From: Cytophaga sp. FL35
Lineage (GTDB): Bacteria; Bacteroidota; Bacteroidia; Flavobacteriales; Flavobacteriaceae
Reading direction: 5' to 3'
DNA length: 64,000 nucleotides
Assembly (NCBI RefSeq): GCF_014349235.1
Contig: NZ_JACSOH010000001.1
Location: forward strand, 62,001 to 126,000
This document shows positions 44,801 through 53,086 of this stretch, in pieces; within the stretch, counting starts at the first letter, position 1; each line of letters opens with the position of its first letter. The notes under the pieces are model-generated. The model worked only from the letters and a program-made list of their open reading frames with translations. It was not told where the DNA came from and ran no database searches. A program made the translations under genes and the position numbers.

Positions 44801-45386
44801 GATTCTCTTCCTTGTGTTTTTCAATTCGCCTAAAAAGTATAGGATGACACCAAGCAGGGTTGGCTCCGGCAATCAGAAAACAGTCTGCCAATTCAATATC
44901 GGCATAGGAAATAGGAACTGAATCTTCACCCAGGATTTTTTTGTAGCCCACAACGGCCGAGCTCATACACAACCTAGAATTGGTATCGATATTATTGGTG
45001 CCAATAAACCCCTTGGTAAGTTTGTTGACCAAATAATACTCCTCAGTAAGGCATTGGCCTGAAACGTAAAAGCCCACACTATCCGGGCCATGTTTATTAA
45101 TAATACTCTTAAAAACTGCTACGGCACGATCAAATGCGGTATCCCATGAAACCCTTTGCATAGGATGGTTTCTGCTCCACCTCATTTGTGGGTAAAGAAT
45201 CCTATCAGTAGTATCTTGCGCTACGTAGTTTAGGTTTTTCCCTTTGGAACAAAGCATTCCTTTGTTCACCGGATAGTCCTCATCGCCTTCAACGCCAATG
45301 GTACCCTTTGCATCTACTTTAACCTTTATACCACAGCCAACACCGCAATAGGAGCAAATTGTTTTATGTTCAGTTTCTCTATGCAT
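41853..45386 (-). CDS. nasA: Assimilatory nitrate reductase fused to NAD(P)H/FAD reductase and BFD [2Fe-2S] domain
   Basis: 1177 residues, about 400 longer than a NasA alone. Residues 11-46 bind a [4Fe-4S] cluster (CSYCGVGC and later Cys46 in GMLCSKG). The molybdopterin domains follow to about 690, with NTNSRLCMSSAVVGY and LTGQIGKPGAGPFSLTGQPN. From about 705 there is a pyridine-nucleotide-disulphide-type FAD domain (VVVIGAGAAAYRFVQ, HVVIVGGGLLGLELAAALKK). The last 57 residues form a BFD-like [2Fe-2S] domain (CSCSQVG...GCGSCKP). Klebsiella uses separate subunits for these roles. It reduces nitrate to nitrite in the cytosol. A 7-2-7 palindrome lies upstream. Confidence 0.92.
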   Translation of the reverse strand: MHRETEHKTICSYCGVGCGIKVKVDAKGTIGVEGDEDYPVNKGMLCSKGKNLNYVAQDTTDRILYPQMRWSRNHPMQRVSWDTAFDRAVAVFKSIINKHGPDSVGFYVSGQCLTEEYYLVNKLTKGFIGTNNIDTNSRLCMSSAVVGYKKILGEDSVPISYADIELADCFLIAGANPAWCHPILFRRIEKHKEENPDVKIIVVDPRKTQTCALADLHLQILPGTDVILFNAIARWLIEKKKIDRKFIKQHTVNFEACKESAFQLSLRKAAELCGITVEEIRTAASYIGNAKAFISMWTMGLNQSVIGVSKNLALLNLSLLTGQIGKPGAGPFSLTGQPNAMGGREVGGMASLLAAHRDLGNPNHRKEVSNFWGGKEISGEAGYTATEMFDALASGKMKAIWIICTNPIVSLPNVHKVEKALENASFVVVQDISHHAETTKYADLLLPAAGWLEKEGTMTNSERRISYLPKVIDPPGEAMADAEILWRFAQKMGYKGFDYSNASEVYDEHCLLTKGTNIDISGLSYERLQNEGSFQWPVPHKEHMGTPRLFTNRKFFTNDEKSHFNAPPKLYNQSEKTDGRYPLILNTGRVRDQWHTRTKTGKVKRLLTHIPEPYLEMNKVDAYLRGLKEGDVATVKSRRGEVQVKVKVNYDIREQVVFLPMHWGKVLNNDFGRANNMTNDLVDPISKEPDFKYCAVQVAKYVKPKQKVVVIGAGAAAYRFVQTYRSKNKSDEIHVFSKEKDPFYNRVLLPEYVSEELSWEALEKLKKGEVQKLGISLHSGVGIKKLDKENQEVVDDLGVTHTYDILIMATGSRAFVPNDVPINLPGRFTMRERGDADRLRSYLQKTGLPEEEQHVVIVGGGLLGLELAAALKKRKVQISIIQRAPRLMERQLDRVASNLLAQDVMERGIKVYFDNEVSTVFEEKDSKNYLSVTLKTGRTIKCNAIVYAIGTRPNIELAKTSNLLTSRGVIVNEYLQTDQPNIFALGEIAEFKNSLFGITSAAEQQADIAARFILGDYGSYYNGSILMNILKFEDLDLCSLGMVNAPSSDASFEEIIFMDVSKRYYKKCIVQNDILKGAILMGDKNEFAEFKRLIEEEIELSEKREELLRGNNTSVPLKGKMVCSCSQVGEGNIIDTIRGGCEDFGQLCSQTGAGLGCGSCKPEVQEILSAQLKTAVN

Positions 45387-45435
45387 AAACTAAGGGTTCT
45401 TGACAACAATAATTTATACTTGCAAATTATAAAAT

Positions 45436-45451
45436 TACGTATATATACGTA
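45436..45451. promoter_or_regulatory. NarL-type 7-2-7 site upstream of the nitrate reductase gene
   Basis: TACGTATATATACGTA, a perfect 16-bp palindrome that can be read as two inverted heptamers TACGTAT with a 2-base spacer. It ends 49 bases upstream of the nitrate reductase start, in a 137-base gap. An ATAATTTG element (minus strand, 45423-45430) may be the -7 box. Confidence 0.7.
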
Positions 45452-45523
45452 GTTTTTAATTCGTAAAAATTGAACGATTATTTACGGGTACCGAAAAATA
45501 TTATGAGAAATTCAATGAAATAT

Positions 45524-46873
45524 TCATTTTGAATCCGACAACAGCCTGAAGCTTAAAGGTGGAAGATTCAAAACAAATGACCCCTTAATCACATTAATGC
45601 TAAGGTTCCTATCCAGAACATCCTTTATTTCAGTTGTTTCCAAGGCAGAATGAACCATTTTCAATTCAACGCAAGAATTATCTAGATTATAAGCTGCCAC
45701 AATACGTTCATTTTCAAACTCCCTGGCAAAAACCAATACCTTCTTCCTTAAGACAATTAAAATAAAATTACCATGGCCAAGCGATGGAAGTTCTTTTCTT
45801 AGTGAAATCAACTGCTTAATAGTTTGGAAAATTTCAGGATATTTTGCTTCTCGCCACCTATTTGAATAGGTAATGGCAGGCCTTAATTCTGTATCGTTAA
45901 ATCCTTGCCTAGTACCCGCATACCCAAATTCACTACCGTAATAAATAGATGGTACACCGGGAAGGGTAAAAAGTAAGGCGTATAACAATGGTAAATGCTG
46001 CCTATTGATCAAACTACTAAACGCCCTATTGACATCGTGATTATCTACAAATGTGTACAACTGTACATTTCTATACTTACCTCGCGCACCAGATTGTCTT
46101 TGTAGTAAAGGACCCAAAAGGTTAAAATCGTGCTTATTAAAACATTCGTACAGAGGCGAATGCAATTCATAATTGGTAACCGAATCCAACATTTTATCAT
46201 TTACCCAGGTTAAATAATTACCTGATACCGTCTCGCCCAGTAACCAGAATTCCGGATGTAACGTTTTAGTAAAAGTTGAAAGTTCTATTAAGAATTTTTT
46301 GTCAAGAATATCTGCCGTATCCAGACGTAACCCGTCAATATTAAGAAAGTTAATCCAAAATCGTACAGCCTCTAAAAGGTGTACTCTAACCTCTGGGTTT
46401 TCGTGATTTAATTCTACCAATTGATAATGGTCTTGCCAACCGGAATATGAAAAGCCATCTAAAAACACTCCTTCTTTAGAAAAATCAACGTTTTTAAACC
46501 AATCCCTATACCTTGAATTATTTTTATTCTTAAGCAAATCCTTAAAGGCCCAGAACTCCCTTCCCACATGATTGAAAACCGCATCCAACACCACCGCAAT
46601 TCCTTTTGAATGCGCCACATCTATTAATTCCTTTAAAAGTTTATTGGAGCCCAATCGCCGATCAACCCGAAAAAAATCTACGGTATCATATCCATGTGAT
46701 ACACTTTCAAAGACAGGTCCTAAATAAAGTGCATCACAACCCAAATCCAGCATATGATCAAGCCAAGGCTTTAATTTTGAAATTTTTGAGGTAGGCTGAA
46801 AATCAAAAGAATTTCTTTCCGGAGCACCCAAAAGACCTAAAGGATATATCTGATAAAAAATTCGATTGACCAT
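45524..46873 (-). CDS. GH13 alpha-amylase family glycosidase
   Basis: 449 residues with the four GH13 regions: DAVFNHVG, GLRLDTADILD with the nucleophile Asp, LLGETVSG with the acid Glu, and FVDNHDVNR with the third carboxylate. The barrel starts at IFYQIYPLGLLG and ends with a short C-terminal beta domain. No signal peptide, so it is cytosolic and likely acts on maltodextrins or related short alpha-glucans. It is oddly placed between the nitrate reductase and nitrate uptake genes and has no evident link with nitrogen metabolism. Confidence 0.9.
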   Translation of the reverse strand: MVNRIFYQIYPLGLLGAPERNSFDFQPTSKISKLKPWLDHMLDLGCDALYLGPVFESVSHGYDTVDFFRVDRRLGSNKLLKELIDVAHSKGIAVVLDAVFNHVGREFWAFKDLLKNKNNSRYRDWFKNVDFSKEGVFLDGFSYSGWQDHYQLVELNHENPEVRVHLLEAVRFWINFLNIDGLRLDTADILDKKFLIELSTFTKTLHPEFWLLGETVSGNYLTWVNDKMLDSVTNYELHSPLYECFNKHDFNLLGPLLQRQSGARGKYRNVQLYTFVDNHDVNRAFSSLINRQHLPLLYALLFTLPGVPSIYYGSEFGYAGTRQGFNDTELRPAITYSNRWREAKYPEIFQTIKQLISLRKELPSLGHGNFILIVLRKKVLVFAREFENERIVAAYNLDNSCVELKMVHSALETTEIKDVLDRNLSINVIKGSFVLNLPPLSFRLLSDSK

Positions 46874-47070
46874 CTTTTAATTTTGGTATTCTAAAAATAA
46901 ACAATGCCAGTCTCAAACGAAATGAAACAATCAACTTCTCTCAAGAGACGGCTGAAAGATGAAGTGTTAAAAAATAACAATTAGTATAAGAATTTATGCA
47001 TTTCATCCGTTATTTAAGTAATTCATCCTATATTCAAGCCCTATAACCCTAAAGTCAATCCAATATCCCC

Positions 47071-48354
47071 ATGCGATCATTTAAAGTATTCGCCATTTTC
47101 GCCCTTCTTACCTTTACCTTATTTTTGGCGACATCTGGCGTAAAGAGTGAAGAACAACCAAAACCTAGTACCTCTTCCGAAATCGTTGTAGAAAATACAA
47201 CAAAACCTTTGTCCAAAGTGGACATAGAGAAATACCACGCAAAAAAAGAAGAATTACAAAAGGCCTTGAACGACTATTTTGATAGGGCAATCAAAAATGG
47301 TGATATAGTAGGTGCAGGGGTAAGTATCGTGCAAGGTGATAGCATTATCATTTCAAATGGCTTTGGCAAGAGAAACGTGAATTTTAATGATAAAGTTGAT
47401 GGCGAAACTGTTTTTAGACTGGGATCATTAAGTAAAGGGTTTGCAGGTGTACTTGCTGCCAACCTTAAAAATGATGGCTATTTGAACTGGAGAGATCGCG
47501 TTATTGATTATTTGCCACAATTTAAATTGGGTGATGCCAGCAATACTTCTGAAATTACCTTAGCGAACATTATGAGCCATACCTCAGGTACTCCCTACCA
47601 CAGTTTTACCAATTTGGTAGAAGCCAACTTACCATTGGAAACCATTGCCGAACGATTTAAGGAAGTGGCCCCGATCAGCAAGCCTGGCGCCATGTATAGC
47701 TATCAAAACGCAATTTTTGCCTTGTGCGGAGAAATCATGAAGAAAGCAACTGGTGACGAAATCTCCACATCTTTACAAAACAGGTTCTTTACCCCATTGG
47801 GAATGTGCAGCACTTCTATGGACCATAAGACCTTGAACAAAACGATTAATGTTGCGTTACCACATTCTAAATGGCGTAGTGGCTATAAAACCCTACAACT
47901 TACCAACAAATATTACAATGCTATTGCTGCAGGGGGTATTAATGCAAATGCCCACGACATGGGGAGGTGGATGCGTTTCCTTTTAGGCCATAACCCTGAA
48001 ATCATGAAAAAAGAAGCTTTAGAAGAAGCCTTTACCCCATTTATTGAAATTTCTGGAAGCCATAAATATTACCACAAATGGCCCGGACATCAAAAGTCCT
48101 ATTATGGATTTGGGTGGAGAATTCACAAGTTCATAGAGGAAGATTCTACCGTAGAAAAAACTATTTGGCATCACGGAGGCAGTGTAAACAATTACAGAAA
48201 CGAAATAGCAATGTACCCAGAGACAGACCTTGGAATCTGTGTGCTATTGAACAGTAATTCCAAAATTTCCAAAACAGTGATTCCTGACCTTTATGAAATA
48301 GTGAGGGATGTTTACAAAGATGAACCATTGGCAATTGCAAATAATAAAAGTTAA
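47071..48354 (+). CDS. Serine hydrolase, class C beta-lactamase/penicillin-binding family
   Basis: 427 residues with an N-terminal signal peptide (MRSFKVFAIFALLTFTLFLA). Motifs of the class C family: RLGSLSKGF with the SxxK nucleophile (Ser-Leu-Ser-Lys), YSYQNAIF with Tyr-x-Asn, and WHHGGSVNNY replacing the KTG motif. Such proteins are D-aminopeptidases, esterases or beta-lactamases; the natural substrate is probably a D-amino-acid peptide. Periplasmic. It is unlinked to the nitrate genes around it. Confidence 0.87.
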   Translation: MRSFKVFAIFALLTFTLFLATSGVKSEEQPKPSTSSEIVVENTTKPLSKVDIEKYHAKKEELQKALNDYFDRAIKNGDIVGAGVSIVQGDSIIISNGFGKRNVNFNDKVDGETVFRLGSLSKGFAGVLAANLKNDGYLNWRDRVIDYLPQFKLGDASNTSEITLANIMSHTSGTPYHSFTNLVEANLPLETIAERFKEVAPISKPGAMYSYQNAIFALCGEIMKKATGDEISTSLQNRFFTPLGMCSTSMDHKTLNKTINVALPHSKWRSGYKTLQLTNKYYNAIAAGGINANAHDMGRWMRFLLGHNPEIMKKEALEEAFTPFIEISGSHKYYHKWPGHQKSYYGFGWRIHKFIEEDSTVEKTIWHHGGSVNNYRNEIAMYPETDLGICVLLNSNSKISKTVIPDLYEIVRDVYKDEPLAIANNKS

Positions 48355-48644
48355 CGGGATAAATTCTTAGCTCTTCTCCAATTGCCCCATAACCCAATTG
48401 AATTCTTAAGGGAGTTTTTTTGAACTTCGACAATTAAATACGCTATCAACATATAGTTTTGTGAATTGTCTATTTAGTTGAACTGCTTACACTGTGATAA
48501 ACACTTTCAATCAATAAGTGAATCTTCTATTAACTTTGAAAACGAGCCATCTACATTTATAAGTACACAACTTAACAGCATTTAAAACGTTCTTCTAAGA
48601 ATCAAAAAAAGGTGTTTTTCCAATTTGACAGCCACTAACCGCAC

Positions 48645-49241
48645 ATGGATACGAACCTAAAATCAAACTCCCCGGAAGATCAGCTCATCAATGCATGTTT
48701 TAAAGGATATGCCAAGGTGGCAACAGACTTGCTACAAAAAGGCATTTCGCCCAATTGTCAAGGGGTCATTAAAACTACACCGTTGAATGCGGCCGTAACG
48801 CACCGGCATTTTGATGTTGTGGACATCCTACTTGATTTTGGTGCAGATATCAATTATGAATCAGGTGAAATACTATCCTTTTCCCGGACTCCGTTGGCTA
48901 TTGCCTGTCATAACGGGGACATGGAAATGGCGGAATTCTTAATGCAACGTGGAGCACAAATTGATTTAATGAGTGGAATTTATGGTAATCCGCTTCATGC
49001 CGCCATTGAATCCAACAACTTGCAATTGCTTAAGTTTATATTGGAAATGAATGCCAACGTTGAAGCAAAAATTGGTGTTTATTTAGACACGCCTATCTGT
49101 GCAGCGGCCAGATCGGGTAATAAGGAAGCTATTGAATTATTGGTGCAATTTGGAGCGAAAACCAAACCTCTTAGAAAAATGGAAAGGCATAAGCTTTCCC
49201 CAGCAATAGTCAGGTTTTTGAAAAGTAAAAAATACATTTAA
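48645..49241 (+). CDS. Ankyrin repeat protein
   Basis: 198 residues made of about five ankyrin repeats: DQLINACFKGYAKVATDLLQ, TPLNAAVTHRHFDVVDILLD, TPLAIACHNGDMEMAEFLMQ, NPLHAAIESNNLQLLKFIL and TPICAAARSGNKEAIELLVQ. No other domain and no signal peptide. It likely binds another protein in the cytosol; partner unknown. Converges with the response-regulator gene, 5 bases apart. Confidence 0.9.
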   Translation: MDTNLKSNSPEDQLINACFKGYAKVATDLLQKGISPNCQGVIKTTPLNAAVTHRHFDVVDILLDFGADINYESGEILSFSRTPLAIACHNGDMEMAEFLMQRGAQIDLMSGIYGNPLHAAIESNNLQLLKFILEMNANVEAKIGVYLDTPICAAARSGNKEAIELLVQFGAKTKPLRKMERHKLSPAIVRFLKSKKYI

Positions 49242-49246
49242 CAGAC

Positions 49247-49918
49247 CTATATCAAATTAAATTTCTGTGCCTTTTTTGATAGGTCAATAAGGTTTTTCAC
49301 ATCCATCTTCCGCATAAGATTAAACCTATGGGTTTCTACCGTTCTTTTACTATTCTGAAGTTTTTCGGAAATCTGCTTATTGGTTAGTCCGGACAATACC
49401 AATTCCAGAATCTGTAATTCCTTATTGGTCAATTCAAAAGGATTATTGCCCACCTTTAGCTTGGATACTTTCTCAACAATTTTCTTCGTGGGATTCAAAA
49501 GGTTGTTTACCAGAACATTGGAAATATCACCGCTGTAATAAGTTCCGCCTTCCCTAACGGTTTGTATGGCTTTAATGAACTCTACTTTACCCGTATCCTT
49601 TAAAAGATATCCTTTGGCACCAGCACTTACCGATTTTAAAATATATTCTTCGGAATCATGCATGGAAAGAATGATACACTTAACACTGGATTTTCTTTTA
49701 TTCAGCTCATTGACCGCCTCAATCCCCGTCATATTTGGCATCCTGATGTCGATAATCAAAATCTCAGGATTTTTTTCCTCCACTAGTTGCAATGCTTCTA
49801 GGCCATCATCTCCCTCTCCTATAACTTCTAAATCAGATTCGCTCTCTAGCAAAGCTTTAATCCCATCTCTTACTAAAGAGTGGTCATCAACCAAAACGAT
49901 ACTTGTGGTATTGCTCAA
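49247..49918 (-). CDS. NarL/LuxR-type response regulator, probable nitrate/nitrite regulator
   Basis: 223 residues. Receiver domain with VLVDDHSLV, phosphoacceptor Asp57 (ILIIDIRMPNMTG), ILSMHD and YLLKDTGK; LuxR helix-turn-helix at about 160-220 (LTNKELQILELVLSGLTNKQ, TVETHRFNLMRKM). I find no ATG or GTG in frame; the likely start is TTG at 49918. A 16-bp 7-2-7 palindrome lies 4 bases upstream and a good promoter just beyond. The placement beside nitrate uptake genes and matching operators at nas, nrt and nir genes make it the likely island regulator; its partner kinase is probably the gene at 60465. Confidence 0.87.
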   Translation of the reverse strand: MSNTTSIVLVDDHSLVRDGIKALLESESDLEVIGEGDDGLEALQLVEEKNPEILIIDIRMPNMTGIEAVNELNKRKSSVKCIILSMHDSEEYILKSVSAGAKGYLLKDTGKVEFIKAIQTVREGGTYYSGDISNVLVNNLLNPTKKIVEKVSKLKVGNNPFELTNKELQILELVLSGLTNKQISEKLQNSKRTVETHRFNLMRKMDVKNLIDLSKKAQKFNLI

Positions 49919-49922
49919 AACA

Positions 49923-49938
49923 TGCGTATTAATACGTA
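49923..49938. promoter_or_regulatory. 7-2-7 site at the regulator's own start
   Basis: TGCGTATTAATACGTA, one base from the perfect palindrome found at nirB. It lies directly after the -7 box (49939-49946, read leftwards) and would cover the transcription start, a repressor position. Confidence 0.65.
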
Positions 49939-49968
49939 CAAATATAATTGAATTTTAATTTTTACAAA
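49939..49968 (-). promoter_or_regulatory. Promoter of the NarL-like regulator gene
   Basis: On the minus strand TTTG (49965-49968) and TATATTTG (49939-49946), 18 bases apart. Exact -7 match. Transcription would begin close to 49932, about 14 bases before the TTG start. Confidence 0.6.
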
Positions 49969-50053
49969 TTACCTCAATTTGACATTACAGAAAATGAATG
50001 AACCGCCATAACCCAGAGGCTACAACGGCTCAATCGAAGCATCCTATAAACAA

Positions 50054-51346
50054 CTAATCCTTAGCGGTATTTAAAAATTTTGGTTTGATGACCAGCATGG
50101 CCCAAGCCCAGTTTTGGCTACTTGCCGCCATATCCTCGGCAACTCCCTTTAATTCGTACATCCCGCTAGCGGCAAACATGTGGGAATAGCCTATTTTAAG
50201 GGCATAGCCATTAAATGCCTGTGAATAGACCAAATCAACTTCAGTTCCTAAATTGCTTTCGCCACTAGGCAAATCTTGTTCCCCATTGAACTTTAAGATT
50301 TTAAGAAGTAGACTTGATTTTTCTCCCAATTTAAAGTTGGCACTGGCATGTATATCAAATAGACCCACAGAGTTCGCGTGGTTGCCTACGTAGAAATAAT
50401 CCATGAAGCCATTAAATTTGTGATTCGTTCCGTAAAGTGGAAAAAATGCTTCGGTTTCACCAGTGGTATCGGCCTTATTACCACTTATAATTTCGGTACC
50501 GATACCCAAGCCTATCGTATTGGAAGCTTTATAGGTCAGATCGAGCCCCAATAAATAGGCCCCGCTTACTTTTGCCTCATTTTGCCTTTCGCCTGTCTGT
50601 AAAAAGGCATTCAAAGCTGCACCGAATTTCCCTGAACTATAATTTAAATGAGTACCCAAGGTCTGCAGATTACTCACCCCGTCGGCCACTTGGGCATCAC
50701 CTTCTGTTATAAAGTTTTGAAATCCGTTATTGAGCAATAAAAGGCTACCGGAAAAATTATCCCATTTTTGCTTGAGATAAAGGTACTGCATAGTTTTATA
50801 GGAAAAGAATCCCGTGGTATTGTAGGCCGTTCCCACCGATTGAAAACCAGCCGGATTGCTGAAATCCTGATTAAATGCCAGACCAAGATCAAGCATAAAC
50901 CTGTCTTTGTTATAGCTGAGAAGGGCTGCATCGTGATTTCGGCCTTGTTGAGCCCAGTCAAGTCCCCCAAAAATTCGTTGATCATCATACGAAATTACCT
51001 GTCGGCCTAATTTAGTGGAAAAGCCCTTGCCCAAGTTCAATTTTGCCCAAGCCTGAAAAACAGCAAAGGAATTATTTTGATCGTAGGGTAAAATCTGCCT
51101 ATTCTCGCCCCAGACCATGACATCTTGAAGACTCAAATAAAATTCATACGAACTAAACTTATAACCCGCGTTCAATCGGGTTCGGGTCGAAATTGCGTAG
51201 CCAGGGTCCGCCACATCTGGAATGATGGAACCAAAGCCATTGCGATATTCGGTACGGGGCCTAAATTCACCATCCAAAATAAATTGAGAATTAATATAGT
51301 TTACCGATAGAAATACTAGGATTAATAAAATGTATTGGTTTTTCAT
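50054..51346 (-). CDS. Alginate-export-family outer-membrane beta-barrel, probable nitrate-island porin
   Basis: 430 residues with a signal peptide (MKNQYILLILVFLSVNYINS) and a long run of amphipathic strands, e.g. FILDGEFRPRTEYRNGFGS, YAISTRTRLNAGYKFSSYEF and KLNLGKGFSTKLGRQVISYD, as in the alginate-export (AlgE-like) barrel family. Relatives are often generic porins unrelated to alginate. It follows the second nitrate ATPase gene by 31 bases in the same direction, so it probably ends the nrtABCD operon and provides outer-membrane passage for nitrate or nitrite. That role is inference from position. Confidence 0.8.
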   Translation of the reverse strand: MKNQYILLILVFLSVNYINSQFILDGEFRPRTEYRNGFGSIIPDVADPGYAISTRTRLNAGYKFSSYEFYLSLQDVMVWGENRQILPYDQNNSFAVFQAWAKLNLGKGFSTKLGRQVISYDDQRIFGGLDWAQQGRNHDAALLSYNKDRFMLDLGLAFNQDFSNPAGFQSVGTAYNTTGFFSYKTMQYLYLKQKWDNFSGSLLLLNNGFQNFITEGDAQVADGVSNLQTLGTHLNYSSGKFGAALNAFLQTGERQNEAKVSGAYLLGLDLTYKASNTIGLGIGTEIISGNKADTTGETEAFFPLYGTNHKFNGFMDYFYVGNHANSVGLFDIHASANFKLGEKSSLLLKILKFNGEQDLPSGESNLGTEVDLVYSQAFNGYALKIGYSHMFAASGMYELKGVAEDMAASSQNWAWAMLVIKPKFLNTAKD

Positions 51347-51377
51347 TTTCCTTAAATTATTTGAGTTTGTTAGTTAC

Positions 51378-52211
51378 TTAATGCTCTAGAAAATCAATCA
51401 AATGTTTGCGGTAGGCATAGTAATCATCCTGCTCTAGCACCGATTTTCTGGTTCTTGGTCTTTCAAAATCAATATTGAGAATATCACCGATTTTAGCTCT
51501 AGGTCCGCTAGTCATCATCACAACCCTGTCTGCCAAGAAAATAGCTTCGTCCACATCGTGGGTAATCATCACCGCCGTAATCTTTTCTTTGTTCCATATC
51601 TCAATTAAAATATCTTGCAATTCTCCTCGGGTGAGGGAATCGAGCATTCCAAAAGGTTCATCCAACAATAACACCTGTGGTTTTATGGCAAAAGCCCGTG
51701 CAATACCTACCCGTTGTTGCATGCCTTGCGAAAGTTCTTGTGCTTTTTTATCGAATGCACCATCCAGGCCTACCTTATGCAAATAGTATTTGGCAATGTC
51801 CTTTCTCTGTTGCTTGGTAGCATGTGGGAATACCTGATTGACTCCTAACATTACGTTCTGCAAAGCGGTCATCCAAGGCATTAAACTTGGTGCTTGAAAA
51901 ATAACCCCTCTATCCGGTCCAGGACCTTTTACAGGATTGCCCAAGACCGAAATATTTCCACCAGAAATAGCGTTCAAACCCGCTATCATTGATAACATGG
52001 TGGTTTTACCACAACCAGAATGCCCAATAATGGTCACAAATTCTTCTTTCATAATCTGAAGATTCAAATGTTCGAGTACCACATAATCTCCTTTGGGAGT
52101 TGGATACACCTTTTTTAGATCATTCAAATCAAGCATTACAGGCGACGGGTAGAGTATACCGTTTTCATAGGTTCCTAAACTTTCTTTATTCTCAATGGTA
52201 GATGTGTTCAT
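51378..52211 (-). CDS. nrtD: ABC transporter ATP-binding protein, nitrate type (NrtD-like)
   Basis: 277 residues. Walker [11 protein letters not shown], signature [16 protein letters not shown], Walker [15 protein letters not shown] and the switch His in [10 protein letters not shown]. An N-terminal extension of about 25 residues precedes the domain. Similar to nitrate/sulfonate/taurine importer ATPases. It pairs with the preceding ATPase as a heterodimer. Gap to the upstream ATPase gene 17 bases. Confidence 0.9.
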   Translation of the reverse strand: MNTSTIENKESLGTYENGILYPSPVMLDLNDLKKVYPTPKGDYVVLEHLNLQIMKEEFVTIIGHSGCGKTTMLSMIAGLNAISGGNISVLGNPVKGPGPDRGVIFQAPSLMPWMTALQNVMLGVNQVFPHATKQQRKDIAKYYLHKVGLDGAFDKKAQELSQGMQQRVGIARAFAIKPQVLLLDEPFGMLDSLTRGELQDILIEIWNKEKITAVMITHDVDEAIFLADRVVMMTSGPRAKIGDILNIDFERPRTRKSVLEQDDYYAYRKHLIDFLEH

Positions 52212-52228
52212 CTTTGTGATTTTTAAGG

Positions 52229-53068
52229 TTAGGCTACAAAACTTTTCGGACTAATTTCAGGCAGTTCGTATTGCGTCTGCACTTCGGCTTTTCTTTCGTT
52301 TCCGATATCCATCAGATATTCAATAATGGCATTTCGTGTTTTCTTATAATTGACATTGTCGTTCAACTCGGTTTTATCCCTTGGCCGGTCGATATCAATT
52401 TTAAATTCAGGTCCTAAAGTTGCCCTTGGTCCCGGACGGAGCGGAATAATGCGATCAGCCATATAAATTCCCTCATCCACATCATTGGTAATCAAAAGGG
52501 CGGTGCGCTTATCCTTACTCCAGATATTGAGTATTTCATCTTGTAGGTTGCCACGGGTCAAAGCGTCAAGGGCTCCCAACGGCTCATCCATAATGATCAT
52601 TTCCGGATTCATGGCCAGGGCCCTTGCGACTGCTACCCGTTGCCTCATTCCCCCAGAAAGCTCTTTGGGTCTTTTGTTAATGGCGGGACTAAGACTTACC
52701 ATCCCCACAAATTCTTTCACCCTTTTCATGAGCTCCGATTTTTTTTCCTTTGGGAATGCTTCCTTGACAGCCATATACACATTTTGACCAACCGTCAACC
52801 ATGGCAAAAGCGAATAGTTTTGAAAAATTACCCCCCTATCGTGGCTTGTACCCTTAACCGGTTCGCCCTTAAAAAGAACCTCTCCGCTGGTGGGTTGTAA
52901 CAAACCGTTTATCAGGTTGACCAATGTTGTTTTTCCGCTTCCCGTAAATCCTACGATGGCCACGAACTCTCCCTCTTCAATACTCAGATTAATATCGGAA
53001 AGTACTTCTGTAGCACTGCTACCTTGTCCGTAAGTTTTGTACACATTGTTTAATTCTAAATAGGCCAT
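52229..53068 (-). CDS. nrtC: ABC transporter ATP-binding protein, nitrate type (NrtC-like, without the C-terminal sensor domain)
   Basis: 279 residues. Walker [13 protein letters not shown], signature [16 protein letters not shown], Walker [13 protein letters not shown]; the usual switch His is Asn in [10 protein letters not shown], as is often seen in nitrate ATPases of this type by my recollection. Cyanobacterial NrtC carries a fused NrtA-like C-terminal domain of about 400 residues; this protein lacks it. Gap to the permease gene 18 bases. Energises nitrate uptake. Confidence 0.9.
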   Translation of the reverse strand: MAYLELNNVYKTYGQGSSATEVLSDINLSIEEGEFVAIVGFTGSGKTTLVNLINGLLQPTSGEVLFKGEPVKGTSHDRGVIFQNYSLLPWLTVGQNVYMAVKEAFPKEKKSELMKRVKEFVGMVSLSPAINKRPKELSGGMRQRVAVARALAMNPEMIIMDEPLGALDALTRGNLQDEILNIWSKDKRTALLITNDVDEGIYMADRIIPLRPGPRATLGPEFKIDIDRPRDKTELNDNVNYKKTRNAIIEYLMDIGNERKAEVQTQYELPEISPKSFVA

Positions 53069-53086
53069 ACCCTTTGTTTTTATAAA

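Noticed and set aside
49566-49958. 130-residue open frame antisense to the NarL-like regulator
   Set aside because: Mirrors the receiver domain codons and runs across the regulator's promoter and operator; no domain.
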